64,000 bases of DNA from Aphrocallistes beatrix (GCA_963281255.1 OY725494.1:1377934-1441933); one strand, 5' to 3'. Numbered from the stretch's first letter, positions 45,636 through 57,500 are shown. Program-made: numbers and translations. The notes: generated by a model from the letters alone, not told the origin.

Positions 45636-46107
45636 GGATACCGCCCGCAAAAACATTTCGTTTTGGCTTACAGTATACGATGAAAGGAGAGCTATGAGAT
45701 GTTAAATGTGGGCTCGTGTCTCCTTCTAGAAATACTTGTGCATTCCAAACCGCTTTTGATTCTCATTTCTAGGTTTTTAGATACACTGTCTCGAAGTGAG
45801 TTTTTTTGTTTTTCGCTAGCACATCCTAATGGTAGACGCCCGGCAGCTCAAAATATTTTTTAGGACATACCAAGGAAACAAATGCTTCCAAAATTGAATA
45901 ATAGATAGTCTATCAATTTGCCACCTCATTGGACCAATAGAATTGTGAAATGACAAAAATTGTTAATTTTATATGGGTCTCAAAAAAAATTTTTTTGGTG
46001 AATCAGCAATAATATAACTAAGTTATAATATATCGAAAATTGGGTGGTACTCATTCATCGCATAATGATATGGAACAACTCTTAAAATTTCAACCTCTAT
46101 GTCAAAC
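45636..46107 (+). mobile_element. TTAA-type element copy G, cut by a P element
   Basis: Starts GGATACCGCCCGCAAAAACA after TTAA (45632-45635), follows the family sequence to CCTCTATGTCAAAC, and stops where a P-like end begins. The continuation was not found downstream. Confidence 0.72.
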
Positions 46108-47788
46108 CATAACCTACTCTATATAAGGCCTCACAGTAACTAGTGAATATTTGACCAAGGATGCACAAGTCGAGGTAATATATTAAATAACCACAATTTT
46201 TTTCCATAATAATAATTTTTATAATTAACCAATAGTTTTAAACATGGCTTGATATGTATATACTCATGATGTAATTTTTATTTGGCTTCTAAATTTTCGA
46301 TGCATCTACCTGATTCTTATCCTGCTTTTTTCGTTGTAACCAATGAGTTTTCCATTTTTTTGTTAGCTGCAAATCCTATCATGCCCAGCAATTGCTCTGC
46401 CCCTGGCTGTAGGAGGAACTATGATAAAGACGAGCGTATTTCCGTTTTCAAATTGCCACAAACACCGGATCAACAATGACATGCTTGGCTCAGAGCTCTC
46501 CATAGGGATGATATTGATATGCTCAAGGTAGTATACGTTTGCGTGAAGCACTTTAGAGATGAACCTGTTGAATATAAGCACAGAGTACCAAATGGAGACG
46601 GGAGTTATCGGGAAATTCCGCGAAGCAAACTGAAGCTGAAAGAAGATACGGTGCCATCAATCCTGCCAGGGTTGTCCAGCATATTATTCCTCACACTCCG
46701 CAACCAAACGCAGTCGTCTGTCTCGTGACTCTAACGATTACGAACTGTTCAAACAAGCAATGACGCTCAGTCTGAGGTCAGAAAATGAAGAGAATGAAAG
46801 TTTCGTGGTTAAAAGCTTCCTGGATTTACAAGATAAGTTACCCTCTCTATCTATTCCTAAAACTTGGTCACTTTGGTACCCAGATGAGCGTACTTTAATT
46901 TTTATGCGTCCTAATTTAGAAAATTGTAAAATTCTTGTAGATGTCTACCTATTGGTAGAATTTGATTTGTTCATAAAAGCCAATCGTAAGGTTGAAAATG
47001 TTTCCATCTCCCAATTTTTTCTAAGGGATACCGGACAACTCGAATTGATTCTGGATAAAATTTCTAGTCTACTATATACCCACACTAAGGATACCGTTAC
47101 CGATTCTTCGAACGCGTCTCATATTGCATCCGCAGAAAGTCATATTCAACACATTATTGATAACATCCATGATTCCGTTTCAGATGACGAATTGCATGAT
47201 TGTCCCGAAGTTTCTAGGCTCCAATTCATTCTATGTCAGCTTCAAAATAGCCTTGTACCGAAAAACACGCAGAGATATACATACCGACGCAAATATTGGC
47301 CCACAAAGCACATCTGATTTCGCCTGCTTGCTATAAGTATCTTCAGAGCATGTCTTCTTTATCTCCCCCACATTTCAATACTTTAGAAAAATTGTATTCG
47401 TCTTTTGGGTTTGAAAACGATTTTCTTTAATTTCTTAACGCTCCCGTATACTACTATTATTTGTATATAATGAATTTTTTTCAAATTTTAAGTTTATTTT
47501 CTTTTTGCTGGAAGGTTAGAAAAGGAGTCCTTAAGGATTTACAAGGGCTTTGGAGTTAAATCTTCATTATATTTATACTAATAATGAATGAAAAGATCAT
47601 TCAGATACAGAAGCGGGAAATATAATCTAAGTCATTTATCCATGGTCCAATGACGAATGATGATAAAGCAAAATACTTTCCAGAGCCAATTGTTCTTATC
47701 CATGGTCCAAAATGCTTCACATGTGAGAGATCAATATTATTTCTAACCAATTGATTGTAGATTATTTGGCTTTGAGACGGCAATGATA
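46108..47788 (+). mobile_element. P-superfamily element, family I, left end plus N-terminal coding
   Basis: The left end CATAACCTACTCTATATAAG plus GCCTCACAGTAACT..CCAAGGATGC matches both arms of the fold-back MITE at 47848-48453 (CATAGCCTACTCT). The transposase relic begins about 270 bp inside, the usual arrangement of a P element. The candidate target copy is GTCAAAC. No right end was found; a Tc1-like element starts at 47791. Confidence 0.65.
46381..47450 (+). pseudogene. P transposase, THAP and N-terminal region
   Basis: The THAP finger is complete apart from one in-frame TGA at 46477: NCSAPGCRRNYDK (C-x4-C), then VCVKHF (C-x2-H) and TVPSILPG. There is no intron at the position where the copies at 39433 and 60224 have one. 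A frameshift near 46700 leads to 46760-47317, with RTYTYRRKYW-like basic end, an acidic SDDELHDC stretch and a Leu-rich likely coiled coil. 47320-47450 in another frame reads CYKYLQSMSSLSPPHFNTLE, matching the conserved pre-catalytic region of THAP9/P transposases. The RNase H-like core is absent from this locus. Confidence 0.75.
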
Positions 47789-47847
47789 TACAGGGTGCCC
47801 CATAATTATTGTCGTATGTTTCTATGTTGTCTTATTATAGGTTAAAT

Positions 47848-48453
47848 CATAGCCTACTCTAATAATGCCTCACAGTAGACTGAAAATCATGGACTAGGGA
47901 TGAAGTAGTAGCCGAATGGATTAATACACGATTAGCCTAAAATCGTTAACCATGTAGGATAGGCATTAATAAATTATTACTAGCATATATAAACATGGCG
48001 TCAAAGTACATATATCCGTTGGAAAAATTTCGATTAGTCATCATATCATCCCGCAACAGGTCATTCTAAGGACAATTTTAGCGATATTCTAAGCTGTTTT
48101 AACCCTAATTCTAAATGGTATTAAGGTGTGATTTTTGTGTAGAACCAAGATTAGTACAAGGTGATTTGAATGATTTAGAAATTTTCAATGGAATGTTGTT
48201 GCATTCCTACGTTGCTATGGTAAAGCATTTTGGTCAGTTTGGACCATTGTGATATGATGACAATGATATGATGACTAATCGAAATTTTCCAACGGATATA
48301 TGTACTTTGATGCCATGTTTATATATGCTGGTAATACATTCTTAATGCCTATCCTACATGATTAACGATTTTAGGCTAATCGTGTATTAATCCATTCGGC
48401 TATTACCGCATCCTTGGTTATTTTACTGTGAGGCATTATTAGAGTAGGCTATG
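47848..48453. mobile_element. Fold-back MITE with P-like ends, 7-bp duplication
   Basis: Long arms of about 200 bp pair (CATAGCCTACTCTAATAATG with CATTATTAGAGTAGGCTATG; internal GATATATGTACTTTG with its complement). The duplication GTTAAAT at 47841-47847 and 48454-48460 is exact. The ends match the THAP-encoding element at 46108, so it is probably mobilised by that family's P transposase. The transcript would be a long hairpin. Confidence 0.87.
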
Positions 48454-48480
48454 GTTAAATGTATCAGATCTTAACCATTA

Positions 48481-49581
48481 TTTACCAATATATCTTCCAT
48501 TCAATTGTATGCATTTAGCAATACGAGCTGGCATACCAGCCACTAAATTCTCCAGGATCGAGGGGTTGATATTAGCCCAGGCAACTTTGAGATTCGCCGA
48601 TAACTATTGGAGATTCGTTGAGGACTTCATATCATTCAGCTTCTCCTGCAAAATACTCCACAGATTTTCTATCGGATTTAAATCCGGCGAGTTGCCAGGC
48701 CATATTCCTTTGGCCCAGAAACCAGACATGTTGTTCCTGCACCATTCCTGTGACCGATTTGCGGTGTGTGCAGGAGCACCGTCTTGCATGAAAATTGCTC
48801 GAGACATGTCTGGTAATAACTTCCTGGTCAAAGTATCCCCTGTATTCCTAGAACGACTCACCGCAGTACAATAGGATTTCTCCAATACCTCTTCTGTATA
48901 GTACTGAGAAGTTACTTTCTGTTTAGGCGGAACGAAATGTAACTCTGAGAGAGCACGATAGCTCATAACCGCCCAGACCATCACTTTAGGGAGATTTTTA
49001 ACTTTTTCGCGAGGTGATATTCCGGAGCTGTCAGTTGACCAAACTCTGTCATTCTGGGCTGAAGTTGAGTGAAACAATTCAAATGGCGATTCATCACTCC
49101 ATAGGACTCGCTTCCATTTCCCCAAGTCCCAATTTTGTCTTTCAATACAAAAGTTAAGACGGTTTTGTATCTGTTTCTCACTTAATTTGGGAATTTTCGG
49201 TCTTTTATAGGCATTTGCGCCTAGAGTCACCTTCAAATATCGATGTACTGTCGATTTAGAGATATTGTGACCCTTTCTCTTCAATTTGGTAGCGATTTTT
49301 CTAGTCGAGTTGAGGATTTTCCCGAGAGATTTGGACATAATAATTTTTGCTTCCCTCGATACTCTTGATGGAGGCCCAGCACCAGGCTTATGTCCAAGAT
49401 CTTCTCCTCGTCTATATCGTGCCCACCAGCGTTGAATTGTTCTGAGTGGTTTATCCAGACACATGGCAACATTTTTCTGAAGCATGCCACCAATTATCAT
49501 ACCAACGGCCCTGTTTCTCAGTGATTCTTTCGAGTTTACGACATCCATTTCGGTAGAATTATACTCCGATGATAAAATCAT
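48481..49581 (-). pseudogene. Tc1-like transposase (DD37E), one premature TAG
   Basis: A continuous 366-codon frame interrupted only by TAG at codon 326, after which LSANLKVAWANINPSIL and the expected C-terminus follow in the same frame to 48481. Two HTH motifs (about residues 20-60 and 90-125) with a GAGPPSR linker. Catalytic residues: D163 in VLWSDESPFELF, D267 in MQDGAPAHT, E305 in DLNPIENLW, with 37 residues between the last two. The stop lies beyond the catalytic Glu, so a 325-residue protein would keep the DDE triad and lose about 40 C-terminal residues; it might retain partial function. Confidence 0.9.
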
Positions 49582-49769
49582 CCAAACTCGTGCAACAATT
49601 GGAATTTATTACAAGGTTCTATTTCAATTCGAAAGTTGATTCATAGTAATACATATCACATGGAAAGAAAGTATATAGAGAGCAAACCAGGCATACTATA
49701 AACAGAAGTTTAAAATATTCTATACGACAATAATTATGGGACACCCTGTATGTAGATCATTTAATTATA

Positions 49770-50223
49770 CAGTACACCCTCGGTTATCCGAACACCTCCG
49801 TTTGTTAGCTCAAAGATTGGTGTTCGGATAAGTGAAATCGTTCGGATAAGTGAAATACGTATTTTACGCTCTTAAATGCACATGTACCAACTTAGATGTT
49901 ATTAAAGAACGTATTATGATTTGAATACTACTTACACGCATGTATAGCCAAACAAATTGACAATGCTACGCACAATTTTGGAACATATATTTTTAAGGAA
50001 TTGATTTATTAAACATTATTTCAGTTATCCGAACACATATTTCAGTTATCCGAACACATCATTTCAGTTATCCGAACACATTATTTCAGTTATCCGAACA
50101 CATTATTTCAGTTATCCTGACACATTATTTTCACAAATTCGATTGAAAAGTATTTGATAAAATGAGTGGTACTCGAACACACTGTTCGGATAATCGAGGT
50201 GTCGGATAATCGAGGGTCTACTG
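49770..50223. mobile_element. Pogo/Tigger-like MITE with internal end-motif repeats
   Basis: Ends CAGTACACCCTCGGTTATCC and GGATAATCGAGGGTCTACTG, TA-flanked. Inside, CAGTTATCCGAACACAT is repeated about five times in tandem at 50024-50130, an amplification of the end motif. Non-coding, 454 bp. Confidence 0.85.
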
Positions 50224-50356
50224 TACATCTGATATCTGCATTTTGGATGAATCTGAGCTCCCTGTACTGTTTAGAGGTAAACTGTACTCCAAGCCTGGTC
50301 TAGTAACTAACATTGATACCGTAATTGAATTTTATGTTCCTTTCATTTGGAATTAC

Positions 50357-50852
50357 AGTGGGACTGAGAAAATGTGACTGCAGCACGTCCCCCTCTGTCT
50401 GCAGGACGCACTCCAGCCAAACCGGCCAGATACACTACCAGCCACTTGAGGTATTCACAGCCCCCGGTGTCTATCACCCCACACCTTCAACTCCACAAGG
50501 GGATTTCTTCCACCAAATTATTCGCCTCCCCATGGAGCTTCTCACACCTTCCCAATGGTCAAGTGATTAATTACTTTTAATAGAAGTTTTTTGCCTAATA
50601 ACAAATGGAGAAACCAGTCCACCGCCTGGAGCAAGTCTCGGAGGAGAGGGGGTCGGGGTTGGGGGTATGGGACAGGGAGTGACACTCTGGTACTCAGCTC
50701 TGATCAGCCGAACCCATTCTGAATCATCTGTGAATATGACGAAGTTGACGAAGGCAGGAGAGACGGGAACTGAGTCGTTAGGAGAAAGTTGAGCTGTGTG
50801 TTGTGGCGGTGCAGCTTCTCTTGGGCGGAGAGACGATCTGAAGTTGCAATGA
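50357..50852. other. GC-richer unique region, possible host exon(s)
   Basis: This is clearly different in base composition from its surroundings and not repeated in the window. Plus strand: TTTGGAATTACAG before 50357 looks like a splice acceptor, and an open frame to 50577 reads TAARPPLSAGRTPAK. Minus strand: TTGCAACTTCAG before about 50841 is also acceptor-like, and an open frame down to about 50571 reads SPAFVNFVIFTDDSEWVRLI followed by a Pro/Thr-rich stretch. The minus frame looks the more protein-like. No family recognised. It could belong to a host gene with exons outside this region. Confidence 0.3.
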
Positions 50853-52084
50853 ACGAGGTAGCTAGAGTTACGAGCTTACTGCTACTGCCATTCAGATATT
50901 ATATAATGCTACATATGATTATATTGTGAATTAGTATTTGAGTTAATGGTTTGTAATTAGACGATGAAATAACAAAGGTAGCTACCATTAATCCAACCCT
51001 GATACTACCAAAGTCAACAAAATAAGAAGTTAGAAGCAGATCCATTATGAGTAAACAATGCAAAGAAATACCTCAATCCATATTCAGTTGATAAAGTGCC
51101 AAGCCATGTTTTGAACGCACATTATCTACTAACTGCAACAAGACATCCAATATACCAATTATCCTTCCTCAAATTTCTCACAAACACTACTTGCTGTGCA
51201 GTAAGGCTATCACATCACAATTGAATGTACACCACCGCTTCGTAGCTCTATTTTGCATGGAGAGGACCAGGGGGATGGCTATTAGGGGAGGAGGAGGCCA
51301 TCATAGTAAATCCACTTCTCCTAGAGAGGAACGAGAGCTGGAAGGAAGATTACAGACTCTGCATAGCTTTACTTATATATTCACCTTTGTATGTATTTTA
51401 TAATTGTATAATAATTGATTATTATTACGGCGCAGAAGTAAAAGTATATATTGTACAGAAACCTCTGGTAATAAGATCGTATTGAAAGTAAACGCACATA
51501 CGCACATGCGATTTGAGGCTAAAAGGTATATACCAGAGCTAGTTTTACCAAGAATCGGCATTACATTTATACAAGGATCCAATGTCTACTGTATTCATTC
51601 GAAATGGGCTTTATTGGGGAGTCTTGTTACACAACCATGTGCTCCTGGTTCCATGTTTTCCCAAATTTCCGAGTTGAGGCTGAGTTGAGGTAGAAAAATA
51701 GAAAACCCCATTTGAACTTGGTTTACGCCATTTCAATGCCTATTTTTAACAGGTGTGCGTAACTTAAAATTATATATTTTCTGTATATACACATAAATAG
51801 ATATGTAGATAGTATATAGATATAATCTTTCTCTGTCACCAGGATTCAACAATTAGCTAATTTGCTGTATCAATTTGCTATGATCCAGACAACTAAATGA
51901 AAGCGATCACTTCATGTCTTGGACACCTGTGACTTGCCTACTTCACCTACTAGCAAGAACGTAAGTTTTATTTATTAATAAAATTATTGCTATGTCTACT
52001 GAAAAAATCCCAAATTCCAATGTTAAGACAAATTCTAAAATTCTAATTGCAAGTATGGACAAATTCCAATCTTAGAGATAGTCA
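50853..52084. other. Mostly non-coding, one GC-richer patch
   Basis: 51190-51350 is GC-richer with Arg/Gly-rich plus and Ser/Pro-rich minus frames, without a recognised domain; it may be connected to the 50357-50852 region. 52010-52078 contains inverted GGAATTTGTCC-like motifs near the end of the Mutator-like relic. Confidence 0.3.
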
Positions 52085-52312
52085 AAAAATGATGACTCAT
52101 CACTTTGTTATGACGTCATCATTACTCATCAAAAATTTTAAAAATCGTCAAATTCGGTGCTTTTTCTTGCGATATCGATTATAATAGTAGGACAGACGTA
52201 TTTAGGGATGTTATCTCCCTTATAATTAATCAATGGTGCTTGCGCTGCGCGGCTGGCGGACACAAAGTGTCCGCTAGCCGCGCAGCGCAAGCAAGCGAAG
52301 CGCGCTTGTATT
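52085..52312 (-). repeat. GC-hairpin repeat, minus strand, with extended palindrome
   Basis: It carries TTATGACGTCATCAT near 52109 and ends GCAAGCGAAGCGCGCTTGTA. Here the GC head is folded back on itself: about 26-bp arms at 52238-52292, GCTTGCGCTGCGCGGC pairing with its complement, with one mismatch. Confidence 0.78.
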
Positions 52313-52381
52313 TATTATAGAATACATAAGCAAACTAGTATATCATACTATTCTAATGGTGGCATGCTACTACAGAAACGA

Positions 52382-54769
52382 TAGTTATACAGGTTCTACA
52401 CAGGACTCGAATTCCAAGTCACATTTCCTACAGATATAAGGATCATCTCCCACGTCCTTTAGCCTGGTATCGACGCATCCACAGTGAAACCATTTCAGGC
52501 AGAACTCACAACCTAACCAATCATCATTCGCCCTCTTTCCCCCGGTTGGGCAGTCGTGTTGTTTATATTCCTCACAAACTGTTTCAGAGTCATCAGGGTT
52601 AACACTCGTGGAAGGTAATTCTTTCATGGCAACAGATGAGAGCTCAGTACCAAAACCTCCAGATTTATAGGTCGTAGTATCTTTTTCACGTCTACACTTG
52701 GAGGATTCAGCTGCAATGAATTGGGATTTGAGAACTCTCCGACGCCTCTTTTGAGTAGCCATAACGGCTTTAAGTTTACAGCGGTTCATTTCTTTATCCA
52801 TCGATGCCAAGTGTTCAAGAGTTATGCGGCTGCATTGTACAGCTTGATTTGCCAGAATAGCAGCAAGCATCATTGAACCTTCATTGAAAGTGCACACAGC
52901 AATAGCAGCAAGGCTTGAAGTGACTTTTGTCCTACACGTTTTGTCTTTGGAGCATTATGCCATATAACTAAATGTAACGACTCATTACAGTTCTGCGTTA
53001 ATCCCATTGTCAGAGCGGAGCACATTTCAATGCTTGCAAATTTCTTGAAAACATCTTCCAGGCGCGAATACTCGTCTTTATTCAGATAGGGTTGTCGGGG
53101 TTTGGGAGGTGGATGAGAGGTATTCTCAGCTGAAATTGCGAGGCCCTTTTGAAAGTAACATCAGGATTCTTTTGAGTGTGGGCAACGATCGTGCTCCTCG
53201 AACAAATGATTCATCAGTGTGTAAAGGGCGTTTTGAATGTCTAGTGGTGTTCTGCCTCTGTTCTTGCCAATAACAAGAGCGTATAGATTACCAATTCTCT
53301 TGACTTTTGATGCGGGTATTGGCTTGGAGGGCATTGTTTTCGTAGTGGTCTAATTTTTGAGGTGTTTCTTTAATCATTTTTGCGTGTGCCCAAGACATTT
53401 CTCTTTGCGGATAACTTCCATTCCTTTATAAGGATTATTTTGTCCCAACCTTTTGAAAGAGCTTGAGTCTCCATCTCCGACATATGTAGTATAGGCTAGA
53501 GAATGCTTGTCAACTGATCTACCCCAGATTTCTATTGCAGCAGAAGATTCCATCGCCAGACTTGTTCCAGAGAAGTTAGCTGGGCATTCGCTCGAATGTT
53601 TCTCCTAGTATTCGCTGTATTCCTCTGGGTTTTCTTTCTTACGTTCTTCCGTCCATCTGATACATTTGTTACACACGCGTTCGTAAAGGACGTAGTCAAG
53701 GACTTTCCCCGTTTTGACTTCAATAGCCCCTGCGAATCCTTGATTACTAAAATACCCGCGCCTGTGCCAAGATCCGTCAAAGCTCACCGCGCATACCTTG
53801 TAACCAGGAATGTTAGATGACTCAGCTTTTGCTCTCACTTCTTTTGCTGTCATGGACATGGATTGCTGGCATATTTTAACTGTAGAAAGGACCAATTGCG
53901 CGAGTAGAGACTTGGACATTCTATGCCAGGTATTTTGTATATCAAGGAGATTGCAGGTCAGTCGAAAGTCACTCCAGCTCATAGAAGTACAGTGTGCTGG
54001 TAGTAAAGCTCTAACGTTGACTCTTCCGACTTTTTCCGGCAAAGCATTTGAGCATCGTTCACGGCTTCATTAGGTTTCATTCCAACCGGACAGGATGTGG
54101 GAAATTCAGCAAGTACAAGATGGCAGCGACTGCATTTCAACAAGAAATATGATTGTAACCCATCACGAAAAGTGTATTGATGCAGATTCAATTTACCAGT
54201 GCAGTGTGCCTCAGTGCATCTTAATAGAGAAAATACCGTACTCAGTGTATCGATATCAATTATTTGCGAGCCATGAGGAACGTAGAGATCACGAAATGAT
54301 TGAGCTCCATCCTTCTGTGCCATAATACTGAGGCGTTTATTGGGCTGAGGAAACTTCACTTGCTGTAATAGTGTTTTAGATTTCGGAGTGCTAGTAGGAA
54401 GGGGTAATCGCTTTGTGGTGGCTAGTGTGAAAGTAGATTTTCTTTTGACTCCCTCACCCTTCCGAAACCTCCCAGTGTTGAGTTTATGTCCTCGCTTTTT
54501 GGTATGAACTGGGGTAGCTGGTGCCGTGTTATCCGATTCTTCGGATGTCTGCGAAGAGAGGGCTACTTGAGAGTAGATCCGAGCTCAGTAGGCGTGGATG
54601 TAGCTGGTGTTAAATCAGTTGGGGTTGTTGGAACTTTGAATATGAAATCACCTTCATTGTCAGACCCACTTGACTCCATGCTAGATTCAAAATCAGCCGG
54701 AATGCAAACCTTCAGGAGATCTGCGCTGCGAAATGTAGAAATAGTTTCTTGTTCTGAAGAAGACATTTT
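52382..54769 (-). pseudogene. Mutator-like transposase with C-terminal PHD-like finger, broken copy 2
   Basis: Starts MSSSEQETISTFRSADLLKV (54766). Further pieces, in order: the GRFRKGEG linker (frame change near 54563), KCSRCHLVLAEFP, a frameshift near 54000, then SFDGSWHRRGYFSNQG (intact DGSW) with KTGKVLDY and CNKC, TYVGDGDSSSFKRLG near 53480, and NCNESLHLVIWHNAPK near 52970. The last frame (52897-52385) ends in a PHD-like finger: DWLGCEFCLKWFHCGC and DPYICRKC, all expected ligands present. It resembles the 4903 copy residue by residue and the 897-residue protein in architecture. At least three frameshifts and several stops inactivate it. Confidence 0.78.
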
Positions 54770-54773
54770 TTGA

Positions 54774-55181
54774 ATTAGTTATGACATTAATTATTTCCAT
54801 ACTTATATTGATTTGGTGTAATTCGTTAAAATTAACTACAGTTGTAGTGCCCATTGTCCCACCTCACATGCTAATAATAGAACTAGTTTCTTGTAATGTG
54901 GTGAGAGAATTCTAAATATAGCTAGCCATGTACAGTACACATGCACATGTTGATATTTTTAGAATTTTGCCAATTATGGATGGTGTTTGCATTTCTCAAT
55001 TTCTTACTAACCTAAATTCCAATTACACTTGGTTGTAACGTGCTTACATATCTACTGTTATGTGTGCATTGCTATTGTGACATATTGTTGTCTGGGTTGG
55101 AAAATGGAACCTTGAATGGGGCACCTCCCAATAACGCGCACCCTTATGTGGTCTGTAAAGAACCTTTTTGTTCGCATAAAA
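54774..55181. other. AT-rich spacer
   Basis: No gene. CTAAATTCCAATTACA near 55012 resembles the GGAATTT-type subterminal motif. Confidence 0.35.
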
Positions 55182-55327
55182 CAGTGGTTCCCAACTCCTT
55201 TTACCTCGTGCACCACCTATACCAGGATCTAGGAGTAATGTGCATATAACTTCAAAAATAATTCTGTAAAATTGCTCAAAATTCAGTTCTAATCCTTGTC
55301 CCATGCACCCTAGTTTGGGAACCGCTG
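55182..55327. mobile_element. Short hAT-type MITE with 8-bp target duplication
   Basis: Ends CAGTGGTTCCCAACT and AGTTTGGGAACCGCTG; exact duplication GCATAAAA at 55174-55181 and 55328-55335. 146 bp, non-coding, related at its ends to the element at 661. Confidence 0.87.
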
Positions 55328-55335
55328 GCATAAAA

Positions 55336-57500
55336 TATGTTGAAAGTACTGTTAGTCAAAACACCATCAAGGATATTTATCTATCTATTTTTGTTGATTA
55401 TGTTTGTAAACGCCTAAATTTTTAACTCGTTGATGTGTAGCCATTTGTAGTCTAGTGACTTTTGATAATTGTTTGGGGAAATGAGCACGATTGGACAAGT
55501 TCAGCATGCTTTTTGTGGTGTTTATGTAGACCAAAAGGGATGAATTTGAAATAGGCGACATTTATTCTGAGAAAGTCTCTCGACCCTGTGCCTGTGGATC
55601 AAAACAAATTATTGCAATATTACTATTTGGACGAAATTCCCTATTTACAAATCATAGTCAAATTTAGACCGAGCGGAGTCGCAAGAGGGATCACTCGAGA
55701 GGGTTCAAACAAGTTTTAAGAATGGAATGTTGTCACATTCCCATGCTGCTATGATGTTGCTAGAGGGCTAAGTTTGCCGAATAAGACGACATGTATACAA
55801 AGTCATTTTTCGCATTTGTGGCTGCAAATATCTGATGGGTCTACTCTAGGTGTCCGAATAAACTGGCCCCCGCTTATTAATTAATGTCTTTTTTCTAGCC
55901 CCCCTGCCCCGTTTATTAAATCTCGCAAATTGACTTTGAAAGTTTTACCCCAAAATAGTTTTTATCGCATGTAGTATTTCATCAATTATCTTCTATCTGA
56001 AATCAATAGAATATTTTATTTCTTATTCTAGATAATATGTTAAGTATTACTGTGTGATACATCAACTAATTTCAAATCAACCCTCCCGTATAACCACTAG
56101 AGTATACTTACAAGCTACTCTCAAAAATGTTCTAGATTTAAAATGCGAATTCCATGGAAAATCCAGGGAAATTAGTGATGTCTTTTATACTCAGGTCTGT
56201 GCATGCCACTTGCGCCAGGCCGGACTCCAGCACTCATTTTAGAACTGTGCTGCAATATTACATAGGATCATAGATCCAATATAATAATATATGAAGCAGA
56301 CAAATGGTATTATGTACGTCTAGTGATAGTATTACTAATTTATCAACAAATACTTTATTATAATAATAGTTATACTAAGTACTAATAGTTGTAAAGTAAT
56401 AGCAATGAATCACATGATTGTTTTCATGGAAATTCCTTGACCACATATCATTCAACTCTTTCAAAAAATGAGTTGTCTACAGCCCACTCATTTTCGGAAT
56501 GATGCATTTGTACTAAATGAACTGGTATGCAAAACTGAAATTTCTAATTATATACGTGGCAATGACGTCTCATTCTCGTGGTCTTTCAACATTTTCGTCT
56601 TTGGTGTCTGAACTCAATGGAACCATACCTTAAACTATGGATAACAATATTCGCATTAGAAGTTTGTATTCACTTTTTACTGATTTTAATTGTATCATGA
56701 ATCAGAATGTACTTGTAAGAGTCCGAAAAATTTGTGGTAAATGCTTACATGTTTATTTTTCACAATTCTGACTTTTTCGTGCAGAATAATTAGTTGAAAA
56801 GTTTGAAATTTTCTGAAATAATAACATGTTGGATTGATTATTGAACCACAATATATATATATATATTTCAATCAATTCCAAAATTGATCATAATGAATTT
56901 AGATTGTTAAAATAAATTTAATATTGTTTTGAACCATGGATAAATGACAGTGTTGTATGCGGTCTTCACTTATAGTTAAAATGACAATCCTCACAAACTT
57001 TTATAATTTCGTTCTCAGAATTTGTTCATTCTATAAACTTTATGTTACCATAATATAAGCTCTAAGCTTAATGCTTTAAATATTACCGTACAGATTTTCA
57101 AATTGATTACCCTCTTCAAAGTTTTAGAAGAATACGTCAAAAAAAAGTCAAAAAATATACTAAATTTTGAATAAATTCAGTAAATCAGGTGGCAATGTAA
57201 AAATTTGCACCTTTTAACGAAAAACGCTCGGTCGAAACCCAGGATATATATCAATTAAGAGATATCCGATGTCAAATGAAGTTTCTTAAGATACCAAATA
57301 GTTGAATTCGAGGAAAGTTGAAGTATTATTACCTATAGCAACGGAGATTTTGAATTTTAAAAAATACATCGGGTTCAAATAGTGGTGTCACTGATGTTAA
57401 ACGCTCATTTTAACTATATTGATATACCCGAGTTGACATACGTATATCACTGTTTATAATAATAATTGAGCACAAACCATTTTTCCATTCATACGTAATA
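55336..57500. other. Non-coding stretch with diverged repeats
   Basis: 55858-56035 matches 34140-34400 in opposite orientation. 56555-56640 (GCAATGACGTCTCATTC, CATTTTCGTCTTTGGTGTCTG) is a diverged piece of the GC-hairpin repeat body. A (TA)n run lies near 56850. A 62-codon frame at 56054 shows no domain. Confidence 0.4.

Larger units (their letters stand above)
47791..49748 (-). mobile_element. Tc1-like (DD37E) transposon carrying a P-type MITE
   Basis: Ends CAGGGTGCCCCATAATTATT and AATAATTATGGGACACCCTG, TA-flanked (47789-47790, 49749-49750). Minus-strand transposase. Removing the 606-bp MITE and its 7-bp duplication gives about 1345 bp, close to the 1342 bp of the element at 11836. Confidence 0.92.

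Noticed and set aside
11910..49581. A non-standard genetic code reading TAA and TAG as sense
   Set aside because: The 897-codon gene and other frames end normally, and single stops in decayed transposases are best explained as mutations.
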